Positions 5,067 to 12,718 of a stretch of DNA of 12,812 bases are shown here, piece after piece. The notes beneath the pieces are model-generated. The model saw nothing but the letters and a program-made list of their open reading frames with translations. It was not told the origin of the DNA and did no database searches. Where the stretch lies: assembly GCA_937877655.1 (NCBI GenBank), contig CALFJC010000040.1, forward strand, positions 1 to 12,812. Reading direction: 5' to 3'. A program made the translations under genes and the position numbers. Each line of letters opens with the position of its first letter. The stretch's first letter is position 1. The stretch is from an uncultured Selenomonadales bacterium (GTDB taxonomy: Bacteria > Bacillota > Negativicutes > Selenomonadales > Selenomonadaceae).

Positions 5067-7283
5067 TTGGAAAAAGTTGACGAAAATTTTTTAGCCTCCC
5101 CAAATCAACTTTGCCCGGCAGTCTCGGTTGTCATTCCAATGTACAACGACGAAAAATATATCAATGAGTGTCTTGACAGCGTTCTTGCTCAGACTTTCCA
5201 AGATTTTGAAGTTCTTGTCGTAGATGATTGCTCTACAGATAAATCCTGCGCGGTCGTCGAAAATTATTTTAAAAACTTCGACGGGCGATTGAAACTTTAT
5301 CATACAAAAGAAAATTCGGGCGGCGGCGGTTACGTCCCGCGCAACAAGGGATTAAGCTTTGCTCGCGGCGAATATATTTTTTTCGTCGATGCCGATGATT
5401 TTATTGCCGAAAACGCTTTGGAAATTTTATACACGTCGGCGAAGAAATACGGTGCCGATGTCATTTACACTTCCACACGCTACTTTTACGACGAAACAAG
5501 CGAGAACATTAATTTGCAACGCGATAAATTCGGCAATGAGCTGATAAGAAGCGGTGTTGAGGACAAAATTGCTTTGACAGTTAATAATCCAAATGAAAAT
5601 CTCCGACAACTGATTTTGGAAAGCGGCTTTTTTCATACGCCTTGGACAAAGTTTGTTCACCGCGAATTTTTGATTGATAATGAAATTGTTTTTCCGAAAA
5701 TAGTTACTTTCGGAGATTCCGTCTGGACAATTCAAGTGCTGTATCATGCAAAAAATCTCTTGCGCATCCCGAACACGCTTTATTACTACAGAAAAAATCA
5801 AGAGTCGGTTACTCTCAACAAGCTCCCCGCAAAAGAGCAGGTTGTTCATTGCGTTTCTGCCTTCCTTTTGTTTGCAAAAATCTTGAAGGATTTAGCCGTC
5901 GGAATAGAATTGTTTGAACAAAATCCGAATTACTTTCAAGCGGCTGCGATAAATGCCTTTCGTAATTGCCTTAAGAGAAGTTTTGAAGAACGAAATGAAT
6001 TGAGCAGCGAGGAAATTTACAGTGTTTTGTATCGTGAATTAAGCAAGAGCAGAGATTTGTTTGAATCGATGATACCGTTTTTATTCAGCTTTATTGATGC
6101 CGAAAAGAAAATTCACCAAAACGACCTGCAAGAGCTTCGGAAAACTTACGAAGACAATCTGCAGAAATATCGCAATATCATCTATGGTTTCACAGGCAGA
6201 ATCGATCTCAAGCTTATGTCAACGGCGGGCGATTTTCAAATTGTTTCTGTGTCGGACGAAGAAGCAAAGGTAGAGAAGCCGAAATGGCTCAATAAGGACG
6301 GAATTGGCTATTTGATTCAATCTTATTCGGGCAAATTGGAGCTTGTTATTAAAACTTCGGTTGACGGAAAAATTCAGTTGGGACTTCGCGGCTTGGATGT
6401 TCGCTCTCCCGAAGATAAAACAAAGCGCATCCCTTGTTGGATTGACTATAACAAGTTGATTGTCAACGGCAAGATAATTTTCGACAAAATTACTCCCGCA
6501 TGGCACGACAAGCCTTATCGTTATGATTTTGACATCAAAGCGGATGAAGAAATTAAAATTCTGGCAGAGTGGTTGCCGCACAGAGCCGATAATGTCGATA
6601 CAGTTTCGGCGGAGGTCGCGAAGATTCAAAAAGATAACGCCGAGAAGCTCCGTAAGTCGGAGGCTTTGATTTCCGAGTTGCGCACTGCCTTAAGCAATGA
6701 AAAAAAAGTTGCGGATAAGCAAAAGGATCTGGTTTCGGAATTGCAACTTGCCCTTGCCAATGAAAAGAAAACTGCGGATGAGCAGAAGGGTTTGGTTTCG
6801 GAATTGCAACTTGCTCTTGACAATGAAAAGAAAGTTCATAAAAGCGACGTTCAGTTAATCGGCAAGTTCAAAGAATATTTCACCGCCCGCGCCGATATTC
6901 AGCTGGCAACGAAAGAAAAGGGCGAGTTCAAAATCATTTCCATCTCCGACGACGCGGCAAGCATTGCTCAACCGAAATGGTTTCAGAAAAACGGCGTCGG
7001 CTATCAGATTCAGTCCTGCGCGGGGAAGTTGGAATTTACAGTCAAGGGCTCGGTCGACGGGCAAATTAAATTGCGGCTTCGCGGCTTGGACGTTCGCAGT
7101 CCCGAAGACAAAACGAAGCGCATTCCTCATTGGATAAACTACGCAAAACTTATTATCAACGACGAGATTATTTTTAACGAGATCACTCCCGCTTGTCTTG
7201 AAAAGTTTTATTCCTACAGCATGGACGTAAAAGCAGGCGAAGAAGTCAAAGTTCAAATCGAATGGCTCCTCCCACAGAAATAA
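5067..7283 (+). CDS. Multidomain family-2 glycosyltransferase (GT-beta-coil-beta)
   Basis: This 738-residue protein has no signal peptide or membrane segment and should act in the cytosol, probably building a surface glycan or glycosylating protein. Residues about 18-250 are a GT-A family-2 domain: PAVSVVIPMYN (17-27), VVDDCSTD, the unusual SGGGGYVPRN, and the DxD-type DADD (108-111) for metal and nucleotide sugar. A helical region follows. Beta-rich module 1 covers about 377-504, a coiled coil with 21-residue repeats about 509-606, and beta-rich module 2 about 607-738. I do not recognise the beta module; a carbohydrate-binding role is only a guess. The start is TTG 5067, eight bases after AAGGAG; the GTG at 5058 overlaps that site. 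It probably shares a transcript with yraN. Donor and acceptor are unknown. Confidence 0.88.
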   Translation: MEKVDENFLASPNQLCPAVSVVIPMYNDEKYINECLDSVLAQTFQDFEVLVVDDCSTDKSCAVVENYFKNFDGRLKLYHTKENSGGGGYVPRNKGLSFARGEYIFFVDADDFIAENALEILYTSAKKYGADVIYTSTRYFYDETSENINLQRDKFGNELIRSGVEDKIALTVNNPNENLRQLILESGFFHTPWTKFVHREFLIDNEIVFPKIVTFGDSVWTIQVLYHAKNLLRIPNTLYYYRKNQESVTLNKLPAKEQVVHCVSAFLLFAKILKDLAVGIELFEQNPNYFQAAAINAFRNCLKRSFEERNELSSEEIYSVLYRELSKSRDLFESMIPFLFSFIDAEKKIHQNDLQELRKTYEDNLQKYRNIIYGFTGRIDLKLMSTAGDFQIVSVSDEEAKVEKPKWLNKDGIGYLIQSYSGKLELVIKTSVDGKIQLGLRGLDVRSPEDKTKRIPCWIDYNKLIVNGKIIFDKITPAWHDKPYRYDFDIKADEEIKILAEWLPHRADNVDTVSAEVAKIQKDNAEKLRKSEALISELRTALSNEKKVADKQKDLVSELQLALANEKKTADEQKGLVSELQLALDNEKKVHKSDVQLIGKFKEYFTARADIQLATKEKGEFKIISISDDAASIAQPKWFQKNGVGYQIQSCAGKLEFTVKGSVDGQIKLRLRGLDVRSPEDKTKRIPHWINYAKLIINDEIIFNEITPACLEKFYSYSMDVKAGEEVKVQIEWLLPQK
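6696..6821 (+). repeat. Two 63-bp tandem repeats encoding coiled-coil heptads
   Basis: Units at 6696-6758 and 6759-6821 each encode 21 residues (NEKK, then ADKQK/ADEQK and LVSELQLAL), exactly three heptads, with a partial third unit from 6822. The paralogous gene has a single unit (10540-10602) plus the partial one. Copy number can change by slippage without breaking the frame. Confidence 0.85.
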
Positions 7284-7301
7284 TTTGGAATGAAAAAAAT
7301 T

Positions 7302-7332
7302 TTCCCGTCGGAGTTGCGGCGGGGATTTTTTT
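7302..7332 (+). terminator. Rho-independent terminator after the first glycosyltransferase
   Basis: The stem CCCGTCG (7304-7310) pairs with CGGCGGG (7317-7323) with one G-T pair around loop GAGTTG. A GA and then seven T (7326-7332) follow. It lies 19 bp after the stop codon. Confidence 0.85.
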
Positions 7333-7393
7333 ATGCTACGATCAGAAAAGATTTTTGATGGTAATTTTATTTCAGAAGTAAGGAGTGAATTCT
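7333..7393 (+). other. Leader region before the second glycosyltransferase gene
   Basis: This AT-rich stretch follows the terminator. I see no convincing -35/-10 pair. The segment AAGTAAGGAGTG (7377-7388) and the next bases nearly copy the region before the first glycosyltransferase (5050-5070), so the ribosome binding site was duplicated with the gene. Confidence 0.5.
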
Positions 7394-7479
7394 TTGGAGA
7401 AGGTTGAAGAAATTTTTTTAAGAAGTAAAGATACCCCCCCCAATTTGTATCTGCTCCGGCAGTCTCGATTATCATTCCG
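7394..7479 (+). other. Out-of-frame 5' coding start of the second glycosyltransferase
   Basis: A TTG at 7394 follows the duplicated AAGGAG by eight bases and reads EKVEEIFLRSKDTPP, the counterpart of EKVDENFLASPN in the upstream paralog. Beyond the C run this frame yields unrelated sequence. The shifted frame gives QFVSAPAVSIIIPMYN, the correct glycosyltransferase N-terminus. No ATG, GTG or TTG lies in the body frame between its stop at 7426-7428 and the ATG at 7480. Confidence 0.85.
7434..7441 (+). repeat. Poly-C tract (C8), candidate phase-variation switch
   Basis: Eight consecutive C lie within the start of the coding region. With eight, the start and body frames disagree; nine (or six) would join them. 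The upstream paralog has only a short interrupted C stretch at the same place and is in frame. Confidence 0.85.
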
Positions 7480-10400
7480 ATGTACAACGTGGAAAAATAT
7501 GTCGGCGAGTGTCTCGACAGCATTTTGGCGCAGACGTTCCAAGATTTTGAAGTTCTCGTTGTAGATGACTGCTCAACAGATAATTCCTGCGCGGTCGTCG
7601 AAAGTTACTTTGAAAAGTTCGACGGGCGATTGAAACTTTATCACACGGAAAAAAATTCGGGCGGCGGCGGTTATGTCCCGCGAAATGTCGGACTAAATTT
7701 TTCTCGCGGCGAATATATTTTCTTTGTCGATGCCGATGATTTTATTGCCGAAAACGCTTTGGAAATTTTATACACGGCGGCAAAAAAATATGATGCCGAT
7801 GTCGTTTACACTTCCACGCGCTACTTTTTTGACGAGGTTAAAAACGAAATTCGATTGCAACGCGACGCGTTTGGGCGTGAATTGATAGAAAGTAGCATTG
7901 AAGATAAAATTACTTTAACAGTCAATAACCCCGATAAAAATCTACAACACTTAATTTTGGAGAGCGGCTTTGCTCATACACCTTGGACAAAATTTGTTCA
8001 ACGCGAGTTTTTGATTAATAATAAAATTGCCTTTCCGGAAATAATTACCTACGGCGATTCTCTCTGGACGATTAAAGTTCTTTACTACACAAAAAGATTC
8101 TTACGCATCCCAAACACACTCTATTACTACAGAAAAAATCATAAGTCGGTTACTCTCAACAAACTCCCCGCAAGAGAGCAAGTTGTTCATTGCGTTTTGG
8201 CGTTTCTTTTGTTTGCGAAAGCTTTGAAAGATTTTTTCGCCGGAATAGAATTGTTTGAACAAAATCCGAATTATTTTCAGGCGGCTGCGATAAATGCCTT
8301 TCGTAATTGCCTTAATAGAAGTTTTGAAGAACGAAATGAATTGAGCAGTGAGGAAATTTATGAGGTTTTATATCACGAATTAAGCAAAAGCAGAGATTTG
8401 TTTGAATCGATGATACCTTTTTTCTTCAGCTTTATTGATGCCGAGAAAAAAGCTCATGAAAATAACATACTGGAATTTAGGAAGTCTCAAGAAAAAGATT
8501 TGCAGGAATATCGTAATGTCATTAATGGTTTAACAGCCAGAATGGATATTCAGCTTATGTCAACAGCGGGCGACTTCCACATTTTATCTGTGTCCGACGA
8601 AAAAGCCGAATTAAAAAGAGCCACTTGGTTGAGAAACGAAATTGGTTACATGATTCTATCTTGTGTCGGAAAGTTAGAGTTCGTTGTCAAAGCTACCAGT
8701 GACGGTAAGATTCGTTTAATTCTCAGAGGAATGGATGTTCGTAGTATCGAAGATAAATCAAAGAGAATTCCCTGTTGGATTGACTTTGCCAAGCTGATTG
8801 TGAACGGAAAAATTATATTCGACGAGCTTACGCCCGCATGGCATGACAAACCTTATCGCTACGATTTTAATGTTAGAGCGAACGAGGAAATTAAAATTCA
8901 AGTTTTGTGGTTCCCGCACAGCAATATCTCCGAGAAATTCCCAAGTGCCGCTTTGTTATCCTCCGCCTCAGTCAATCCTGCGATAATTTCAGTTATCATT
9001 CCCATGTACAATGCCGAGCAATATATTGCCGAGTGCTTGGAAAGCGTTTTGAATCAGACGTTCCAAAATTTTGAAGTGATTGTGGTTGATGACTGCTCGA
9101 CGGATAATTCCTGCGCGGTTGTCGAAAGTTATCTTACAAAGTTCAGCGGGCGATTGAGACTTTGTCACACGGAAGAAAATTCGGGCGGCGGCGGTTATGT
9201 TCCCCGCAACAAAGGATTTAGTTTTGCTCGCGGAGAATATGTTTTTTTCCTTGACTCCGATGACTTCATCCTTTTAACCGCTTTGGAAACTTTGTACAAT
9301 GCGGCAAAAGAACATGATGCCGATGTTGTTTATACTTCTCTTTTCTACCGCTTAAATCAACCAAATGATGTTTCTCTGCACAGAGATGGTTTAAGTACAA
9401 AGTTACTCGAAGAAAATCAGAAAGACAATATTGAATTGACTATTGACGCTCCGGATGAAAATCTTAGACGGCTTCTCTTTGAAAAAAAAGAAGGAAATTT
9501 TCGTAGCCCTTGGACAAAATTTATTAGGCGTGACTTCTTAATTGAAAACAAAATTCTCTTTCCAACACAAATAATGGCTGGCGGAGATTTTGTCTGGGTT
9601 CTAAACGTTTATTGTCATGCAAAAAGATTTTTGCGACTGCCGACTCCGCTTTACTTCCAGCGTCGTTACAATGAAAATTCTGTCACACGAACAGTAAAGT
9701 CCCCGCCGGAGCAGATTTCATTTTGGTTTTTGGCTTTTGTCGATTTCGCTAAGAATTTACGAGAACTGGAAAAGAGAAACGAAATTTTGGCGAAAAATCC
9801 TGCTTATTGTTTGATGATGTTCAAGAAACATTTTGAATGGTGTTTAAATCGAACATTTGAAGCGAGAAAGAAATTTGGCGACGAAGAGATCTACAAAATT
9901 TTACATTCTGAATTTACCAAAGATGCTTCTGATTCGACAGTTTTATTGTTATCGTTCCTCTTCAGCTTCATTGAAACTCAAAATAAATTTCACGAAGACA
10001 ACCTGCAGGAATATATTAATATTCTAAGCAATTTCACAGCCAGAATCGACATTAAACTTATGTCAACGGCGGGCGATTTTCAAATTGTTTCTGTCTCTGA
10101 CGAAGAAGCCAAGGTAGAAAAGCCGAAATGGTTCAATAAGGACGGAATTGGCTATTTGATTCAATCTTATGCGGGGAAATTGGAGATTGTTATTAAAACT
10201 TCGGTTGGCGGAAAAATTCAGTTGGGACTTCGAGGCTTGGATGTTCGCAATCCCGAAAATAGGACAAAACGAATTCCTGTTTGGATTGACTATACTAAGT
10301 TCGTTGTGAATGGCAAGACAATCTTCGATAAAATCATTCCCGTATGGCATGACAAACCTTATTTTTACAACTTGGATGCAAAAGCAGGCGAGGAAATTAA

Positions 10401-11064
10401 ATTTCAAGTCGAGTGGTTGCCGCACAGAGCCGATAATGTCGATACAGTTTCGGCGGACGTTGCAAAGATTCAAAAAGATAACGCCGAGAAGCTCCGTAAG
10501 TCGGAAGCTTTGATTTCCGAGTTGCGCACTGCCTTAAGCAATGAAAAGAAAGTTGCGGATAAACAGAAGGGTTTGGTTTCGGAATTGCAATCTGCTCTTG
10601 ACAATGAAAAGAAAGTTCATAAAAACGACGTTCAGTTAATCGGCAAGTTCAAAGAATATTTCACTGCTCGCGCCGATATTCAGCTGGCAACGAAAGAAAA
10701 GGGCGAGTTTCAAATCATTTCCATCTCCGACGACGCGGCGAGCATTGCTCAGCCGAAATGGTTTCAGAAAAACGGCGTCGGTTATCAGATTCAATCTTAT
10801 GCGGGGAAATTGGATGTCACAGTCAAAGGCTCGGTCGACGGGCAAATTAAGTTGAGACTTCGCGGCTTGGACGTTCGCACGCCCGAAGACAAAACCAAGC
10901 GCATTCCTTATTGGATAAACTATAAGAAATTGATTGTGGGCGACGAAATTATTTTTGACGAGATAACTCCCGCTTGTCTTGAAAAATTTTATTCCTACAA
11001 TCTGGACGTAAAAGCGGGCGAAGAAATTAAAATTCAAATCGAATGGCTCCACCCACAAAAATAA
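7480..11064 (+). CDS. Giant double family-2 glycosyltransferase, currently frameshifted at its start
   Basis: The open frame from ATG 7480 encodes 1194 residues. Joined to its true start at TTG 7394 it would be about 1223. Modules, numbered from 7480: GT-A domain 1 (to about 230, DADD 84-87); helical linker; beta module (353-480); GT-A domain 2 (about 500-740, DSDD 592-595); helical linker; beta module (854-982); coiled coil (about 986-1060); and final beta module (1063-1194). From ATG 7480 alone the protein lacks the first strand (VSIIIP) of domain 1 and has no ribosome binding site. Domain 2 is clearly diverged from domain 1, suggesting two different transfers by one polypeptide, as in polymerising glycosyltransferases. 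No membrane segment is visible. It is a tandem paralog of the gene at 5067-7283. The donor and acceptor are unknown, and the phase-OFF reading is inference. Confidence 0.85.
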   Translation: MYNVEKYVGECLDSILAQTFQDFEVLVVDDCSTDNSCAVVESYFEKFDGRLKLYHTEKNSGGGGYVPRNVGLNFSRGEYIFFVDADDFIAENALEILYTAAKKYDADVVYTSTRYFFDEVKNEIRLQRDAFGRELIESSIEDKITLTVNNPDKNLQHLILESGFAHTPWTKFVQREFLINNKIAFPEIITYGDSLWTIKVLYYTKRFLRIPNTLYYYRKNHKSVTLNKLPAREQVVHCVLAFLLFAKALKDFFAGIELFEQNPNYFQAAAINAFRNCLNRSFEERNELSSEEIYEVLYHELSKSRDLFESMIPFFFSFIDAEKKAHENNILEFRKSQEKDLQEYRNVINGLTARMDIQLMSTAGDFHILSVSDEKAELKRATWLRNEIGYMILSCVGKLEFVVKATSDGKIRLILRGMDVRSIEDKSKRIPCWIDFAKLIVNGKIIFDELTPAWHDKPYRYDFNVRANEEIKIQVLWFPHSNISEKFPSAALLSSASVNPAIISVIIPMYNAEQYIAECLESVLNQTFQNFEVIVVDDCSTDNSCAVVESYLTKFSGRLRLCHTEENSGGGGYVPRNKGFSFARGEYVFFLDSDDFILLTALETLYNAAKEHDADVVYTSLFYRLNQPNDVSLHRDGLSTKLLEENQKDNIELTIDAPDENLRRLLFEKKEGNFRSPWTKFIRRDFLIENKILFPTQIMAGGDFVWVLNVYCHAKRFLRLPTPLYFQRRYNENSVTRTVKSPPEQISFWFLAFVDFAKNLRELEKRNEILAKNPAYCLMMFKKHFEWCLNRTFEARKKFGDEEIYKILHSEFTKDASDSTVLLLSFLFSFIETQNKFHEDNLQEYINILSNFTARIDIKLMSTAGDFQIVSVSDEEAKVEKPKWFNKDGIGYLIQSYAGKLEIVIKTSVGGKIQLGLRGLDVRNPENRTKRIPVWIDYTKFVVNGKTIFDKIIPVWHDKPYFYNLDAKAGEEIKFQVEWLPHRADNVDTVSADVAKIQKDNAEKLRKSEALISELRTALSNEKKVADKQKGLVSELQSALDNEKKVHKNDVQLIGKFKEYFTARADIQLATKEKGEFQIISISDDAASIAQPKWFQKNGVGYQIQSYAGKLDVTVKGSVDGQIKLRLRGLDVRTPEDKTKRIPYWINYKKLIVGDEIIFDEITPACLEKFYSYNLDVKAGEEIKIQIEWLHPQK
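10540..10602 (+). repeat. Single 63-bp coiled-coil repeat unit in the second glycosyltransferase
   Basis: This is one copy of the 21-residue unit found twice in the first gene (6696-6821), followed by the same partial unit from 10603. Flanking sequence is nearly identical in both genes, so the difference is a clean loss or gain of one unit. Confidence 0.8.
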
Positions 11065-11085
11065 TTTGGAGTCAGAAAAATTTTT

Positions 11086-11122
11086 AGCGCGATAATTCCG
11101 TTGGGATGAATCGCGCTTTTTT
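11086..11122 (+). terminator. Rho-independent terminator after the second glycosyltransferase
   Basis: AGCGCGAT (11086-11093) pairs perfectly with ATCGCGCT (11110-11117). An inner stem (ATTCC with GGGAT) closes the hairpin, and T residues run to 11122. It lies 21 bp past the stop and directly abuts the comM promoter. Confidence 0.9.
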
Positions 11123-11123
11123 G

Positions 11124-11152
11124 TTGACATTGCGCCGCTGTTTTTGTAAACT
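11124..11152 (+). promoter_or_regulatory. Promoter of comM
   Basis: TTGACA (11124-11129), a 17-bp spacer and TAAACT (11147-11152). The -10 box and following CGA match the kinase promoter at 1550-1558. Confidence 0.75.
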
Positions 11153-11185
11153 CGATAAAAATAATTTTGGAAAGGAGTTTAAATT

Positions 11186-12718
11186 TTGTACGCGAGAACA
11201 TTTGGAGCGGCGACGCAAGGCGTTGACGGGCTGATAATTTCCGTCGAAGTGGACAGCGCAAACGGAATGCCCGCCTTCGACATTGTCGGCTTGCCTTCGA
11301 CTGCCGTCCGCGAATCAAAGGAGCGAGTCAGAACGGCAATAAAAAATTCTTCGCTCCGCATGAGAGCCGAAAAAATTACAATCAATCTCGCGCCCGCAAG
11401 TGTCAGAAAGGAAAGTGCGGGGCTCGACTTGCCGATAGCGATAGGACTTTTAGCCGCGCAGGGAAGGTTGCGTCCTTCAATCTGCGAGGAATTTTTATTT
11501 GTCGCCGAGCTGTCGTTGGAAGGAATTTTGCGGAGTGTGGCGGGCGTCCTGCCGATAGCGATAACTGCGCGGGCTGAAGGATTCAAAAAAATAATCGTTG
11601 CCCGTGAAAATATCAACGAAGCTTTATTGGTTGACGGAATAGAAGTTTACGCGCCGAAAAATTTAATGGAGCTGGTTGATTTTCTCGACGGCGAAGTAGA
11701 ACTTAAGCCCGCGACTCCTCAACCTGTCGACACGCCCGAAGGTTTCGTTGAACTTGTAGACGATTTCGCGGACGTGCAGGGACAATTTATGGCGAAACGC
11801 GCTTTGGAAATTGCGGCGGCGGGTGGACATAATGTTTTGATGGTCGGCGTGCCCGGTTCGGGAAAAACCATGCTTGCCAAAAGAATGAGTTCGATTTTGC
11901 CCGAAATGACTCGCGAAGAAGCTTTGGAAGTCACGAAGATTTACAGCATCGCGGGGAAATTGCCGCAAGGCAGCGGGCTGATGACGAAACGTCCTTTTCA
12001 AAATCCAAATCACGACGCCTCGACTGCGGCGATAATCGGCGGCGGAACAAATCCCACGCCGGGACAAGTCACGCTTGCACATAACGGAGTTTTATTTCTG
12101 GACGAGTTGCCCGAATTCAAAAAATCGACACTGGAGGCTTTGCGCGAGCCGCTTGAGGAAAGACAAATTACAATCAGCCGAGTCAGCGGCACTTTGACTT
12201 TTCCGTCGAGCATGATTTTGATTTGCGCAATGAATCCTTGTCCGTGCGGTTGGAACGGCGACAACGATCATTTTTGCCGCTGTTCGACGATGGATATTAA
12301 AAGATACATGCGCCGCCTGTCGGGGCCTTTGCTTGACAGAATCGATATTCAAATCCGAGTGCCCCGCGTCAAGTACGACGATTTGAGTTCCAAGCGCAGA
12401 AATGAATTGTCAAGTGCAATTCGCGAACGGGTTGCGGCGGCGCGAAGAATTCAGACGCAACGCCTTGAAAAATATCATCTCTTTTGCAATGCGCAAATGA
12501 CTCACGCGCTGATTCAAAAACTTTGCACGTTGGAAGACAGGGCGGAAGAACTTTTGAAGGATGTTTTCGAGACAAAAAAATTATCTGCCCGCTCTTATGA
12601 CAGGATTATAAAAGTCGGGCGGACGATTGCAGATTTGGACGGCGGCAAGGAATTAATTTCGGCGCGACATATTGCAGAGGCGATTAAACTTCGGAGCGAT
12701 TTCGAGCTTGAGGGATGA
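11186..12718 (+). CDS. comM: YifB/ComM-family Mg-chelatase-like AAA+ ATPase
   Basis: A 510-residue full-length member of the family whose Haemophilus/Vibrio representative ComM is a hexameric helicase promoting branch migration during natural transformation. The N-terminal Lon-like/S5-fold region (1-165) begins MYARTFGAATQGVDG and includes GMPAFDIVGLP. The AAA+ core has Walker A GVPGSGKT (221-228), Walker B VLFLDE (302-307) and the arginine-finger region GPLLDRID (380-387). A four-cysteine cluster (C352, C354, C364, C366; CPCG...CRC) is typical of the family and probably binds zinc. The C-terminal Mg-chelatase-like helical domain spans about 410-505. The TTG start at 11186 lies eight bases after AAAGGAG. 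It has its own promoter and is insulated from the glycosyltransferases by a terminator. A role in transformation here is inferred from the family. Confidence 0.93.
   Translation: MYARTFGAATQGVDGLIISVEVDSANGMPAFDIVGLPSTAVRESKERVRTAIKNSSLRMRAEKITINLAPASVRKESAGLDLPIAIGLLAAQGRLRPSICEEFLFVAELSLEGILRSVAGVLPIAITARAEGFKKIIVARENINEALLVDGIEVYAPKNLMELVDFLDGEVELKPATPQPVDTPEGFVELVDDFADVQGQFMAKRALEIAAAGGHNVLMVGVPGSGKTMLAKRMSSILPEMTREEALEVTKIYSIAGKLPQGSGLMTKRPFQNPNHDASTAAIIGGGTNPTPGQVTLAHNGVLFLDELPEFKKSTLEALREPLEERQITISRVSGTLTFPSSMILICAMNPCPCGWNGDNDHFCRCSTMDIKRYMRRLSGPLLDRIDIQIRVPRVKYDDLSSKRRNELSSAIRERVAAARRIQTQRLEKYHLFCNAQMTHALIQKLCTLEDRAEELLKDVFETKKLSARSYDRIIKVGRTIADLDGGKELISARHIAEAIKLRSDFELEG

Noticed and set aside
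7411..7420. T7 run as the frameshift site in the second glycosyltransferase
   Set aside because: Alignment with the paralog from the start codon through the T run has equal length (GTT GA. GAA ... TTA), so the frame is still intact there and is lost only at the C run.
7480..7482. ATG 7480 as the genuine start of the second glycosyltransferase
   Set aside because: It lies inside the conserved IIPMYN motif, removes the first strand of the GT-A fold and has no ribosome binding site. The duplicated site and TTG at 7394 are clearly the ancestral start.
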